A DNA stretch of 64,000 bases from Desulfolinea sp050305405. Lineage in GTDB: Bacteria; Chloroflexota; Anaerolineae; Anaerolineales; Villigracilaceae. The translations under genes and the position numbers were made by a program. The notes below the pieces were generated by a model that was not told where the DNA came from, made no database searches, and worked only from the letters and a program-made list of their open reading frames with translations. The stretch lies in NCBI GenBank assembly GCA_050305405.1, contig JBNLFG010000001.1, positions 62,001-126,000 of the forward strand, in the 5' to 3' direction. Positions 45,702 through 55,504 of this stretch are shown here, in pieces (the stretch's first letter is position 1; each line of letters starts with the position of its first letter).

Positions 45702-46613
45702 CTATAAATTCATGCTGAGACCCATGCGCTGCTTTTTCGGGTCAACATGTAAAACACGTAACTTCACAGGGTCGCCAACTTTCACGTTGCGCTGTGTTGC
45801 GGGAATTTCGGAATTATGCACCAAGCCCTCGATACCATCTTCAAGGCGAGCAAAAACACCAAAAGAAACTTGCGCGGATATCGTTGCGCTAACGATTTGA
45901 TCGGGCAGATAGCGCTCAGTCGCATTCTCCCAAGGATTATCACGAAGCCGTTTCACACTCAGAGCAACGCGACAACGCTCTGGAGAAATATCCAATATCT
46001 GCACTTCAAGCGCTTCGCCCATCTGGACAATTTCTTTTGGGTGCCCCACCCGCCCCCAGGAAAGCTCCGATATATGTACAAGTCCCTCAACTCCGCCAAG
46101 GTCAACAAAAACACCGAAATCCGTGATGTTGGTGACGTCGCCAACGACACGCTTTCCACGCGTGAGCGTGGAAAAAAGCTCACGCCTGCGTCCCGCACCA
46201 GCTTGCGCTGCACGCTCCGAAAAAACAATGCGCCCATCTTCTGGCACGCATTCGATCACTTTCAGATCGAGACTTTCGCCATCATAGGTCGAGAGAGTTT
46301 CTTCGCGCTTTTCAGAATTGACATTATCCTGCAATTTAACCAGATGCGAGAAAGGCACAAACCCCTTCAGGTCTTCCCCTTCGACCAACACGCCCCCTCG
46401 ATTGTGACCCGTCACATGCAGGCGCACGACCGCATCCTGCTTGTAAAGTGATTGCGCTTTATCCCAATCGAGGACAGGCTCTTCTACAGAGGGCTTTCCC
46501 GCCTTTGCCGGGGGCTCATTTGCGACATAACGAGTTTCATCCGCGAGAACGGCCTCCCACCAATTCTCATCATCTTCAATGATTTGCTCTTCTACTTTTT
46601 CTTTACTCACCAT
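45702..46613 (-). CDS. S1 RNA-binding domain protein (ribosomal protein S1-like)
   Basis: 303 residues from the ATG at 46613 with a GGAGGAAGGA site. An acidic N-terminus is followed by three S1/OB domains (about 60-135, 155-225 and 235-303), the clearest being GDVTNITDFGVFVDLGGVEGLVHISELS. Short rpsA homologues of this type serve as mRNA-binding translation factors in Chloroflexota and Firmicutes. Five bases separate it from ftsK, so they are coupled. Confidence 0.85.
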   Translation of the reverse strand: MVSKEKVEEQIIEDDENWWEAVLADETRYVANEPPAKAGKPSVEEPVLDWDKAQSLYKQDAVVRLHVTGHNRGGVLVEGEDLKGFVPFSHLVKLQDNVNSEKREETLSTYDGESLDLKVIECVPEDGRIVFSERAAQAGAGRRRELFSTLTRGKRVVGDVTNITDFGVFVDLGGVEGLVHISELSWGRVGHPKEIVQMGEALEVQILDISPERCRVALSVKRLRDNPWENATERYLPDQIVSATISAQVSFGVFARLEDGIEGLVHNSEIPATQRNVKVGDPVKLRVLHVDPKKQRMGLSMNL

Positions 46614-46681
46614 TAAGTCCTTCCTCCGACACACGCTCAAAGCTTATCAAAACGCGCCTTATCTTTTAGGCACGAAAATGC

Positions 46682-48589
46682 TTATCTCGGTTCATGAACT
46701 TCGGTTTCCATTTCGACAACCATCTTGGCAACCGCTTCTACTGCAACACGCTGTTTACGATACAGGTCAGCTTCAGACATCGCTAAACGAGTTGCAACAT
46801 CACGCACCTTACGCCCTTCAATGAACTTCATCTCCAGAATATTATAGAGTATCCATTCTCCTGTAAAACGACGTTCACCCTCTGGGCGAATACGTTCTAC
46901 GCCCTGACGCAGGATAGCACGCAAAGCATTGACACGATTCCCATCATGTTCCTCTGCTTCGCGCTGAACAACTTCAAGATCAATCAGCGGACTATCGCTT
47001 AGTTTTGGGCCGCCCCAGTAGTGACTGAGGGCATCCTTGACCAAACTTGGCAAATCGCCTTCAGGTATGGTTGCTTCCGAAAGTAGACTGGCTTTACTAT
47101 CATAACGCCCGGATGCCCGCCAGCGCTGCAAAACTTCTGCTTGAGGCTGTAAATCTTGTAACGACTGAAAAACACTCTGTTGCAATTGACGATCTTCAAG
47201 CGCCAGAGCAGCACGTTCTGCCAAAAGCCAGAGAGAATCATCCTCTTCGTTGCCAATCGGGAACGGGATTTTCTTGAAAATCCCCAAGATACCCAAAAGC
47301 GGCGGGATCTCGTCGCGATCCATACCGCGTTTTCGTTTCCTGAGTGGGAATATCCAGAAATCACCCCAAAGAAAGACTGAATGAGCATTGCCTTCAGCAA
47401 TCCCCGGGACACGTAAAACATCAGGAAAGAGTTCAAGATCTAAAAGAGCCTTGTTGCCGGCCATTGTAATCAGGGAGAGATCATCATTATCAAGCGCAGC
47501 GATAAAGGCCAAGGGGGATTGTAAATGATCGCGCACGGCTGCCAGAACTGCATCTAAAAATTGACGAAGGTCGCTTTTTGTTAACAAGCGCTCTTCCACA
47601 TTTTGAAGGAGCATTAATTCTTCACGATCCCCGCCAAAGAAGAGGCTACGCTCCCAGAAAGGGGCAACAACGGTAATCGTATGCTCAATCAGCAAAACAC
47701 TAACAACCATCGTAAAAGGCACCAGCGCAGAATAAGGATTGCCGTCATAAAGTTCGCCGCCACGCCGAACGATGGTCATCAACCCCAGGGAAGCGGAGGC
47801 GGTTACAGGTCCGCGTAAGATCCACTTGAAGAGGCGACTCTTCACCAAACGATCCGGCCAGGAAACGCCAAAAAAAGCAACGGCGTACGCCATCACCACA
47901 ATTAATCCGCCGACGAAGATATTAATGGCCAACGCAGATATCCAAAAAACGAAAGGATGTTGTGCTGCAATCGATGAACCATACATCAAATAAGGATACG
48001 ACCCCAATGCAGGCGCCGTCGCCCCTGCCATGAGATAGATCATCCGCCGTCGGCCGGAACTTGTCAACATTTGGCGAAAAGCACGGGCGAAATTGATCCA
48101 GGCCCAAACCATCGCAGCAATATAGTAAAGTGTAAAAATCTCTGTCCAGAAAGTGCGCTGAAGGTGCGGCGCAGGAAGTCCGTTGGCGATAAAGTCGCCA
48201 AAGAGCAAACCAAAACCAAGCAAAAGCAAAAAGCCTGCCGAAACCACATAAACCAGACGAATCGCCAAGCGCCGTCGACCTCGCGAAGGCAGGCCAGCGG
48301 TTATCAACAACGCATCCGAAAGATGCAGATATGCGGCGGGCAAAAAGACCAATCCCAGCCATTGAATTTGCAACAGGGCTTCCAACCCCCAATCAGGAAC
48401 GGTCTGATTTTGGAGCGCTTCAGCAGAAAAAATGACCACCACAAAAAGCATAATCAACGCAAACGAACGCGCCACTCGATTGCGCAAGTTAAAGGTTAAA
48501 GCATAAAGAAATAACGAGAATGCCGTAATTGCCACCCCGGCCGTTAAAATCTCGTTTAAGACGCGTATCCCCGTCAAAAAATTATTCAT
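46682..48589 (-). CDS. Seven-helix membrane sensor with GAF-like and C-terminal HTH regions
   Basis: About 635 residues, ATG at 48589. Eight or so helices in the first 300 residues have the layout of a histidine-kinase-type 7TM sensor region, followed by a GAF-like domain (about 320-480; NVEERLLTKSDLRQFLDAVL starts it) and a C-terminal helical part (about 540-635) with a helix-turn-helix-like segment RKVRDVATRLAMSEADLYRKQ. No HisKA, HATPase, GGDEF or EAL motif is visible. It may be a membrane-bound one-component transcription regulator, but this is inference. Confidence 0.6.
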   Translation of the reverse strand: MNNFLTGIRVLNEILTAGVAITAFSLFLYALTFNLRNRVARSFALIMLFVVVIFSAEALQNQTVPDWGLEALLQIQWLGLVFLPAAYLHLSDALLITAGLPSRGRRRLAIRLVYVVSAGFLLLLGFGLLFGDFIANGLPAPHLQRTFWTEIFTLYYIAAMVWAWINFARAFRQMLTSSGRRRMIYLMAGATAPALGSYPYLMYGSSIAAQHPFVFWISALAINIFVGGLIVVMAYAVAFFGVSWPDRLVKSRLFKWILRGPVTASASLGLMTIVRRGGELYDGNPYSALVPFTMVVSVLLIEHTITVVAPFWERSLFFGGDREELMLLQNVEERLLTKSDLRQFLDAVLAAVRDHLQSPLAFIAALDNDDLSLITMAGNKALLDLELFPDVLRVPGIAEGNAHSVFLWGDFWIFPLRKRKRGMDRDEIPPLLGILGIFKKIPFPIGNEEDDSLWLLAERAALALEDRQLQQSVFQSLQDLQPQAEVLQRWRASGRYDSKASLLSEATIPEGDLPSLVKDALSHYWGGPKLSDSPLIDLEVVQREAEEHDGNRVNALRAILRQGVERIRPEGERRFTGEWILYNILEMKFIEGRKVRDVATRLAMSEADLYRKQRVAVEAVAKMVVEMETEVHEPR

Positions 48590-48628
48590 TTCGTCCAACC
48601 ACAAACATTAAGAAACTCCGCCAGCTAT

Positions 48629-49177
48629 TCAACCTTTCAAAAGCTTCCCAAAAAAGAGCGCCACATCCTGTGTCGCATAATAATGATCGTTATATCCGCT
48701 AAATTCAAATCCCGCTTTCTGCACAAGCGAAATCGCAGGATGATTTTTGGATGACATCTCAATAAAAATTTGTCGATTTTGATGCTGCACAGCCCATGTC
48801 TCAATTGACTGGAGCATCGCCGTTGCGACCCCCTTTCGGCGTGCTTCCGCTGTAACGACAATATCCAGCACCCAAACCGAGGCTGCTGCTACCTGCTCCA
48901 ACAAGCGGATGTAGCCAACCGGCACACCATCAGGCGTGATCGCAACGAAGGTGCGCGCATTCTTTTTCCACTCATCTGCCAACGAAAAATGATCACGTGG
49001 ATATTGCACCCGTACAGGGCGGGGCAAACGTACCTGACGCAGAAACACTGCGATCTGCTGATCTTCTTTTTGCAGGTCGAGCTGCCAAACATAGTCACTT
49101 TTGCAGCTATGCTCAAAGCCAATCAGGCGTTGAATATCGGTCGCAAGCGCAGAGCGGATTTTCAATCCTTTTGTCAT
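48629..49177 (-). CDS. GNAT-family N-acetyltransferase
   Basis: 182 residues. Acetyl-CoA-binding motif A seen as VTAEARRKGVATAMLQSIE, preceded by beta-strand VWVLDIVV and followed by the C-terminal KAGFEFSGYNDHYY. Shape resembles RimI-like/ribosomal acetyltransferases, but the acceptor is unknown. Start ATG overlaps the next gene's stop by four bases. Confidence 0.85.
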   Translation of the reverse strand: MTKGLKIRSALATDIQRLIGFEHSCKSDYVWQLDLQKEDQQIAVFLRQVRLPRPVRVQYPRDHFSLADEWKKNARTFVAITPDGVPVGYIRLLEQVAAASVWVLDIVVTAEARRKGVATAMLQSIETWAVQHQNRQIFIEMSSKNHPAISLVQKAGFEFSGYNDHYYATQDVALFFGKLLKG

Positions 49178-49854
49178 TCTACACCTACAACACGAATTAG
49201 CACTTCACAAGGTGTAAGCGCCTCGCCAACATTATTCGTCACAACCAAACGCAGACGATAATCACCGGGGGTTAATGTCGCTGTATCAATACTTCCCAAA
49301 ACAGCATCACGTTTAATTTCACGTCCGGCAAAAAACGGAGACCAGTTCTCTTGCCCTGCAGGAGAGATTTCAAATTTATAGAAGCCAAAATCCTTTACAT
49401 CGACGGTGCCTATCAATTCAACACTGCCGCTTAATTCCTGCCCAGGGATCGGGGAATCGATAATCTTTTCACCGGGGACGCAGCCTTCACTAAAATCAAC
49501 TGCGTTGGTTGTTGGGCGTGCTTCCAACGTGGCTGCCATCTCAGCAGAGATCGTGCCGGTCGGCGTGACAAGCAAATCAACAGTCGGGGTGGGGATAAAA
49601 ATAGAGGCGGGCATCGAAGGGACAATAAACGAAACGACGATAAACACTCCTAAAAGGAGGGCAAGCCAAATCACGTTCGAGGCGAGCGCACGAGCAAAAC
49701 GACGTTGCGAGATTTCGCGCTCCAATCCATAAATCGCTCCCCGCCAAGCTTTCCAGGTACGCCAAAGCCAGCGCCCAAGGAATGCCCCTCCCAAGACAAG
49801 AAAAATATAGATCAATCCCTCATAGGCTGAGAGAAAACCGAAAAAAGCGATCAT
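49174..49854 (-). CDS. Membrane protein with extracellular Ig-like domain, unknown function
   Basis: 226 residues. Two membrane helices (about 8-28 and 60-82) with a basic loop between, a Thr/Pro-rich stretch (IPTPTVDLLVTPTGTI), then an exported beta-rich domain (about 125-226) with the repeated pattern LIGTVDVKDFGFYKFEIS and PGDYRLRLVVTN typical of Ig-like modules. No catalytic residues recognised. Coupled to the GNAT gene by ATGA overlap. Confidence 0.6.
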   Translation of the reverse strand: MIAFFGFLSAYEGLIYIFLVLGGAFLGRWLWRTWKAWRGAIYGLEREISQRRFARALASNVIWLALLLGVFIVVSFIVPSMPASIFIPTPTVDLLVTPTGTISAEMAATLEARPTTNAVDFSEGCVPGEKIIDSPIPGQELSGSVELIGTVDVKDFGFYKFEISPAGQENWSPFFAGREIKRDAVLGSIDTATLTPGDYRLRLVVTNNVGEALTPCEVLIRVVGVE

Positions 49855-49874
49855 GCGCTATTTTTTTTATCCGT

Positions 49875-50711
49875 TCAGACAGAGCGCAAAACGCCGCGAA
49901 TAATTGTTTCCATTTTGGGAACGATCTGTTTTCCGGCTTCGAGGACATCTTCATGCGTAGCAACAAAGGATGGATCAGTATGAGCTTTGTTACTGATGCC
50001 CGAAAGCCCCAAAACACGGATACCACCATGGCGCGCAACCGAAACTTCAGTCACTGTAGACATACCAACAGCATCGGCACCGATCATTTTCATAAAGCGC
50101 AGTTCTGCGGGGGTCTCAAAGGAGGGGCCGCTCAAGCCCATGTAAACGCCTTCGTGCAAAGGGACGTTTGCTTCTTTAGCAATACTGCGAGCCAGAGTTA
50201 AAAGTTCCGGATCGTAGGCTTGGGTCATATCTGGGAAGCGCGGGCCAAGCTCATCGATATTCGGTCCGTGCAACGGGCTTTTTCCAACCAAGCCCGGAAA
50301 ATTGATATGATCGGTAATCAGCATCACATCACCAGGTTGATGGTCATCAGCAATACCACCGGCAGCATTGGTAACGATCATGATCTCAACACCCAAACGC
50401 TGCATCACACGAACCGGTAAGGTGACCTGCTGCATACTGTAGCCTTCATAAAAGTGAATGCGCCCTTGTAGTACAAAAACATCTTTTCCTTCAAGTTGAC
50501 CGATCACCAGGCGTCCCGAATGTCCTTTTACGGTTGAAACAGGCCAGTGAGGCAGATCACCGAAGGGAATAATCGTAGCGTTCTCAATGGATGCAGCAAA
50601 ATCACTAAGGCCCGATCCCAAGATCAGCCCAATGCGCGGGGAGACATCAACGCGAGCACGAACAGCGGCAACGACTTCATCTATTTCTTTGAGTGTTATG
50701 TTTTCTTGCAT
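49875..50711 (-). CDS. punA: Purine-nucleoside phosphorylase (trimeric, PNP-I)
   Basis: 278 residues. Phosphorolysis of inosine and guanosine. Signature GLILGSGLSDFA with phosphate-binding Ser, KGHSGRLVIG, GRIHFYEGY, the conserved NAAGGI, and base-binding MKMIGADAVGMSTVTEVSVARH. Length and motifs fit the low-molecular-mass trimeric type. Start has an AGAGGACGCC site; a TATAAT on the minus strand lies about 45 bp upstream (50752-50757). Confidence 0.93.
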   Translation of the reverse strand: MQENITLKEIDEVVAAVRARVDVSPRIGLILGSGLSDFAASIENATIIPFGDLPHWPVSTVKGHSGRLVIGQLEGKDVFVLQGRIHFYEGYSMQQVTLPVRVMQRLGVEIMIVTNAAGGIADDHQPGDVMLITDHINFPGLVGKSPLHGPNIDELGPRFPDMTQAYDPELLTLARSIAKEANVPLHEGVYMGLSGPSFETPAELRFMKMIGADAVGMSTVTEVSVARHGGIRVLGLSGISNKAHTDPSFVATHEDVLEAGKQIVPKMETIIRGVLRSV

Positions 50712-50805
50712 GGCGTCCTCTTTACCTTTTAATATCTAATTTAGTGGCTGAAATTATATCATGGGGCTACCTTTTCGCTCTTTTCAGAATGAAATCATAA
50801 TGAGA

Positions 50806-50834
50806 TTGACAGCCTCACGGTTTACCAGTATAAG
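50806..50834 (+). promoter_or_regulatory. Near-consensus promoter of the Slt gene, leaderless
   Basis: TTGACA, 17-base spacer, TATAAG. Expected start is 50841-50842, the A of the ATG. The hexamers lie inside the in-frame extension to 50761, arguing against that longer start. Confidence 0.75.
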
Positions 50835-50841
50835 AAGCAAC

Positions 50842-53274
50842 ATGACTCTGAAAAAGACACTGCTGGGATTATGGCTGATTGCCATCTTGGGAGCCTGCAC
50901 GCTACCACAAGGTGCCCTTTTCGGGCCGACCGCAACCCCAAGCCTGACACCTTCGCCCAGCATCACCCCATCCCCAACAGCAACCCTTCCCCCCTCTCCC
51001 GTCCCGACCATGATTCCGCTTGCGCGCATTGAAGTTGGCGAAAAAGCGCTCTTCAACGGCGATTATGATCTCGCCCGCACCGAGTTCCAAAACGTGCTGA
51101 ATATCTCCACAGATGATGAACTGCGTGCCGCTGCTCTTTGGGGCTTGATCCGCATGGCTTACGAAGATGAGCGCGATCACGAGGTACTCAGCTACGCCCA
51201 GCAACTGATTAGCGAATATCCGGAATCGCCTTTTGTGGCGTATGCGCATTTCACTTCGGGGCAGGCGAACGCGAATCTCAATCGTTACGCTGCTGCAACC
51301 GAATCGTACGCAGCCTATCTCGATTTACGTCCCGCGCTACTTGAAAGCTATGTCGAGGAGTTGCGCGGGGACGCCTTCATCGCGCTAAACGATCAGCCCA
51401 GCGCGCTTAACGCCTACAAAACAGCTCTTGAAGCACCCCGTCTCAATGACGGAATCAACCTTGAGATCAAGGTCGCTACGAGCAAAGCTGCAATCGGTGA
51501 CTACGCAGGCGCGCTCACAGATTATGATTCCATCTTCAACCGCACGAACAATGATTTCATCAAAGCGCAGATGGATTATCTTGCTGGATACGCGCACCTC
51601 ATGCTCGGCGAAACCGAGGCCGGCTACGAACGCTATCTCCACGCAGTCGATAATTATCCCCTTTCGTACCACTCCTATCAGGCCTTGCTTGAGCTTGTTA
51701 CCGCCGGCGTCACAGTCAACGATTTTAATCGCGGCCTAACCGATTACGCTGCCGAGCAATATGATGTTGCGTTGGCTGCCCTTGATCGCTATATCGCTGC
51801 CAATCCCGAAGATGACGGGAGTGCACTCTACTACCGTGCAAAAACGCTCTATGCCATGGATCGCTATGAGGAAGAAGTTGCAACGTGGAGCGATTTCATC
51901 GCGAATTATCCCAATCACCGCTATTGGACAGATGCCTGGGAAGAAAAAGCCTACACCCAGTGGGCAGACCTGAACGATGTACAAGCGGGCAAAGAAACCC
52001 TGCTCGAATTCGTCTCCACCAATCCTGGAAACAGCGAAGCAGCGCGTATTTTGATGAGTGCTGCTCGCCTGATGGAACGCAAAGGGAATACCGACGAAGC
52101 GCTCATTCTTTGGCAGCGACTTGGGGAAGAATATCCGGGCAGCATCTACGCATCCGAAGCGCTCTTCCTTGCTGGTATCACCCTTTTCCGCGAAGGCGAT
52201 TATGCTCAAGCGCTGACCATCTTCCAAAAAGGATTGGTACTCACCTCCGCGCTCGAAGATCAGACACGCGCCTATCTGTGGATCGGAAAAACTCAGCAAA
52301 AATTGGGAGATACAACAGCAGCCCAGACAGCTTGGAGACAAGCTCAATCGGTGGACTCAACAGGATATTACGGTCTACGTGCCGAAGACCTGCTGATCGG
52401 CAACGCGCCATTCTCCCTCCCAAGCCTCTACTATCCCGAAGTGGATCTTGCCAAAGAGCGTGCTGAGGCGGCCTCGTGGCTTCGCATCACATTTAATCTA
52501 CCCATCGAGACAAATCTCGCGTCCCCCGATGACACCCTGCTCAACGACCTGCGCCTTCAACGTGGGCGCGAATTCTGGGAACTTGGCCTCTACGACGAAG
52601 CTCGTCTCGAATTTGAAAGCCTGCGCGAAGAGGTTAGCAATGATCCCGTCGCCAGTTTTCGTCTGGCAAATCACCTGCTCGATTTAGGCTTATACCGTCC
52701 AGCCATTTTTGCTGCTCGACAGGTACTAACACTTGCTGGCATGGATACCCAAGCCAAGTCCCTGCAAGCACCGATCTACTTCAGCCACATCCGCTACGGG
52801 ATGTATTACACTGACTTGGTCGAAAAAGCGGCTCAGGAAAACGGTTTTCACTCTCTTTTTATCTACAGCGTCATCCGGCAGGAAAGTCTCTTCGAGGGCT
52901 TTGTGCATTCAGCAGCAGGCGCACGCGGATTAATGCAGATCATCCCGGAAACCGGCACAACGATTAACCAAAAAACCGGCTGGCCAATTGGCTACTCAGC
53001 GAACGATCTTTACAGGCCCATCGTCAGCATCAAATACGGCAGCTTCTATCTGAACTACAGTAAGAATCTCCTCAACGACGACATCTACGCAACCCTTGCC
53101 GCCTATAACGGAGGGCCCGGCAACGCCTTCGAATGGCAGGCGCTTGGGCAAAACGACCCTGACCTGCTACTCGAAAGTGTCCGCTTTACCGAAACACGCG
53201 ACTATATTCAAAGCATCTACGAAACCTATAACACCTACAAAAAAATCTATGCCACCCCGCTTGTTACGGACTAA
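50842..53274 (+). CDS. Slt-type soluble-domain lytic transglycosylase lipoprotein with TPR-like repeats
   Basis: 810 residues from the ATG at 50842. Lipoprotein signal with lipobox LGAC (lipid Cys19), a Thr/Pro/Ser linker (PTATPSLTPSPSITPSP), about 600 residues of TPR-like helical repeats forming an Slt70-like superhelix, and a C-terminal GH23 domain with catalytic Glu681 in IRQESLFEG, followed by AAGARGLMQIIPETG and LAAYNGGPGN. Cleaves the MurNAc-GlcNAc bond to 1,6-anhydro products. The promoter puts the start of transcription on this ATG. Confidence 0.92.
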   Translation: MTLKKTLLGLWLIAILGACTLPQGALFGPTATPSLTPSPSITPSPTATLPPSPVPTMIPLARIEVGEKALFNGDYDLARTEFQNVLNISTDDELRAAALWGLIRMAYEDERDHEVLSYAQQLISEYPESPFVAYAHFTSGQANANLNRYAAATESYAAYLDLRPALLESYVEELRGDAFIALNDQPSALNAYKTALEAPRLNDGINLEIKVATSKAAIGDYAGALTDYDSIFNRTNNDFIKAQMDYLAGYAHLMLGETEAGYERYLHAVDNYPLSYHSYQALLELVTAGVTVNDFNRGLTDYAAEQYDVALAALDRYIAANPEDDGSALYYRAKTLYAMDRYEEEVATWSDFIANYPNHRYWTDAWEEKAYTQWADLNDVQAGKETLLEFVSTNPGNSEAARILMSAARLMERKGNTDEALILWQRLGEEYPGSIYASEALFLAGITLFREGDYAQALTIFQKGLVLTSALEDQTRAYLWIGKTQQKLGDTTAAQTAWRQAQSVDSTGYYGLRAEDLLIGNAPFSLPSLYYPEVDLAKERAEAASWLRITFNLPIETNLASPDDTLLNDLRLQRGREFWELGLYDEARLEFESLREEVSNDPVASFRLANHLLDLGLYRPAIFAARQVLTLAGMDTQAKSLQAPIYFSHIRYGMYYTDLVEKAAQENGFHSLFIYSVIRQESLFEGFVHSAAGARGLMQIIPETGTTINQKTGWPIGYSANDLYRPIVSIKYGSFYLNYSKNLLNDDIYATLAAYNGGPGNAFEWQALGQNDPDLLLESVRFTETRDYIQSIYETYNTYKKIYATPLVTD

Positions 53275-53278
53275 AGAA

Positions 53279-53310
53279 AAAAGGAGTTCAGAAAAATCTG
53301 AACTCCTTTT
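53279..53310. terminator. Bidirectional terminator between the Slt gene and yggU
   Basis: Arms AAAAGGAGTTCAGA and TCTGAACTCCTTTT with an AAAA loop, flanked by A-runs and T-runs. Confidence 0.92.
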
Positions 53311-53367
53311 AAATACGCAAAGAAAATCGTTTCGATACTTTTTGTTTACCCCTTAGCAAAAGAAAAT

Positions 53368-53679
53368 CTAGCTCAGGTGAGCACGCAAGATATTTGTCAG
53401 CGTGACCGCATCCAAGCCCAATACCGAGAGTAATTTATCGCGTCCGGAATCGCCAGCCACAATCGCAAAATTCTCAGCAGGAAGCTCCAACACATCTGCC
53501 AACACAGCGATCAAAGCCTCGTTATCCTGTCCATCAGTAGAGGGGACTGTGACATGCACCTTCACGGTACCATCTTCCATAATCCCCATGATTCCACTGC
53601 GGCTTGCCTTTGGCGTCAAACGTACTGCCAAAGCGGAACCAACTTTACCATCATGCATTTTATATTTACGAGAAGACAT
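53368..53679 (-). CDS. yggU: DUF167/YggU family protein
   Basis: 103 residues with the family core VRLTPKASRSGIMGI and LAVLADVLELPAENFAIVAG, followed by GRDKLLSVLG. Small cytoplasmic protein of unknown function usually found next to yggT. Ends the yggU-yggT-yggS-pgeF run. Confidence 0.88.
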   Translation of the reverse strand: MSSRKYKMHDGKVGSALAVRLTPKASRSGIMGIMEDGTVKVHVTVPSTDGQDNEALIAVLADVLELPAENFAIVAGDSGRDKLLSVLGLDAVTLTNILRAHLS

Positions 53680-53691
53680 AATTCACCTCAA

Positions 53692-53958
53692 TTAATGCGG
53701 TATTGCATATAAAAAATTAATCAATGCCCAAGACACGGCTCTTACCAAAAAATACAAGACCAAAGGGCTAAGATCAAACATCCCCACCAGTGGCACAACC
53801 TGCCGGATGGGCATCAACAACGGATTCACGATACGATCAATAGCTTCGCGCACCGGATGGTACGGGGACATAAAATATGATAACACAGCCGATAAAATAA
53901 TCAAAAGAATCAGCAATTGCGTAAGGATATTGATCAAAACGATCAACATATCAATCAT
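53692..53958 (-). CDS. yggT: YggT family membrane protein
   Basis: 88 residues from the ATG at 53958 (GGAGAA site); a longer reading runs back into yggS and is spurious. Two hydrophobic segments with the family motif SYFMSPYHPVREAIDRIVNP between them. Role may be in division or osmotic tolerance; in Gram-positive bacteria the gene is beside yggS (ylmE) as here. Confidence 0.9.
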   Translation of the reverse strand: MIDMLIVLINILTQLLILLIILSAVLSYFMSPYHPVREAIDRIVNPLLMPIRQVVPLVGMFDLSPLVLYFLVRAVSWALINFLYAIPH

Positions 53959-53974
53959 TATAAATTCTCCAAAA

Positions 53975-54712
53975 TTAGACTGGACGCGGACCAAGCACAG
54001 CCTGTCCGAGTCGCACAATCGTTGCGCCTTCTTCCACTGCGATCTGGAAATCGCCACTCGTTCCCATGGACAATTGCTTCCATTTCACCTGCGGATACTG
54101 AACTGCAAGGGTATCCCGCAACCTGCGCAACTGACGGAAGTGTGGCCGAGCCAATTCCGCATCAACGAAAAACGGGGGCATCGTCATCAGCCCCTGCACA
54201 TCCAGATTTTTAAGTGCAAGAATCGCTTCTACATCAGGCAAGAATGCATCCCAACCAGCTTCATCGGAAGCATCCCAACCAAATTTACTAAGCTCTCCGC
54301 CGACATTGAATTGCAATAATACAGGCAAAGTAGTGCCAGCTTCTGCACAGAAACTGTCCAGGCGACGAGCCAGTTTTAAACTATCGAGTGAGTGTAAAAG
54401 AGCAAAATTTTCAGCCACCAAACGCGCCTTTCGGCTCTGTACGTGACCGATCATGTGCCATTCTACCTTATTTTCAGCACCAAGAGGTTGCTGTTTAATT
54501 ACAGCTTCCTCGGGGTAATTCTCCCCCATCAGTTCTATCCCTGCTGAGATGGCCGTCTTGATAACAGAAAGCGGCTGTCGCTTTGTTACAACCAATAAAC
54601 GTATATCGCCAGAATCACGTCCTGACCTACCGGCAGCCTCGGCGATCTTCTCCTGCGCGGCTGCGTAACGTTCCCGAATGGATGCGGCATCTCTTTCGTC
54701 ACTCACGTACAA
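53975..54712 (-). CDS. yggS: YggS/PLPBP family PLP homeostasis protein
   Basis: 245 residues. PLP-binding Lys in LLVVTKRQPLSVIKTAI (about 40), GENYPEEAVIKQ, phosphate-binding LSMGTSGDFQIAVEEGATIVRLG at the end, in pieces SMGTSGDFQIAV. Binds pyridoxal phosphate and keeps it balanced; no catalysis established. The usual MSMDM of the family reads LSMGTSGDF here. Confidence 0.93.
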   Translation of the reverse strand: MYVSDERDAASIRERYAAAQEKIAEAAGRSGRDSGDIRLLVVTKRQPLSVIKTAISAGIELMGENYPEEAVIKQQPLGAENKVEWHMIGHVQSRKARLVAENFALLHSLDSLKLARRLDSFCAEAGTTLPVLLQFNVGGELSKFGWDASDEAGWDAFLPDVEAILALKNLDVQGLMTMPPFFVDAELARPHFRQLRRLRDTLAVQYPQVKWKQLSMGTSGDFQIAVEEGATIVRLGQAVLGPRPV

Positions 54713-54718
54713 GCTCCA

Positions 54719-55504
54719 TTAATCTCTCAAGCCGATCAGAACACCAAAGCGCCCGGTCTTGCCTTTTTCACCACGATGTGAAAACCAATCATCGGGGTGG
54801 CAGGCAGTACAGATTTCAGCGCTCTCAATCTTGGTGACTCCTGCCTGCGCCAACTGGATGCGGTTGGCTGCCCATAAATCAAAATGACGACGCTCGCCAA
54901 CACGCGGAAGCAATTCATCCGCATGAGCAGAGCCGAAAAAGGCTTGCGCTGCTTCGATCACCGCATCGCCTACTTCGTAGTGATCCGGCCCAATAGCAGG
55001 ACCAATCGCAGCATGGATATTTTCGGGCTTGGAGCCATAGCGTTCCTGCATCGCCTTGACTGCAGCGGTTGCCACACCCTGCACCGTCCCTTGCCAGCCA
55101 GCGTGCGCCAAACCGACAACTTTTTTCACCGCATCTACAAAGATAAGGGGTGTGCAGTCCGCAAAGCGCATGTAAAGCGTAACTTCAGGGCGGTCGGTGA
55201 AGATGATATCTGCTTTATCTTCGTGGGAGTCGGGGTGACGCGGCTCAAGGGCAAAAGATGCTCTTGTCCCGTGAACCTGCCAAACGTCAAAGACGGATTC
55301 GGGGTCACGTCCAATGGCCTCGAATGAACGGATGCGATTCGCACTGACGTGGGCTGGATCATCCCCTACCGATCCACCTACATTGAGCGAAGCCCACTGC
55401 CCAGAGCTAATGCCACCGTGACGCGTAAAAACCGCATGGAGCGCAATATCAGGCAGGCTATCAAATTGGTAGTAACGTAAGCCGTTTTTTTCTACAAAAG
55501 GCAT
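54719..55504 (-). CDS. pgeF: Peptidoglycan editing factor / purine nucleoside phosphorylase-like (YfiH/laccase-domain)
   Basis: 261 residues of the YfiH/YlmD copper/zinc-binding family. Metal-ligating His and Cys are seen in DVWQVHGTRA, FADCTPLIF, GLAHAGWQGTV and CTACHPDDWFSHR. Members remove misincorporated wall residues and/or phosphorolyse adenosine and inosine. Six bases separate it from yggS. Start overlaps the next gene's stop by one base. Confidence 0.9.
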   Translation of the reverse strand: MPFVEKNGLRYYQFDSLPDIALHAVFTRHGGISSGQWASLNVGGSVGDDPAHVSANRIRSFEAIGRDPESVFDVWQVHGTRASFALEPRHPDSHEDKADIIFTDRPEVTLYMRFADCTPLIFVDAVKKVVGLAHAGWQGTVQGVATAAVKAMQERYGSKPENIHAAIGPAIGPDHYEVGDAVIEAAQAFFGSAHADELLPRVGERRHFDLWAANRIQLAQAGVTKIESAEICTACHPDDWFSHRGEKGKTGRFGVLIGLRD

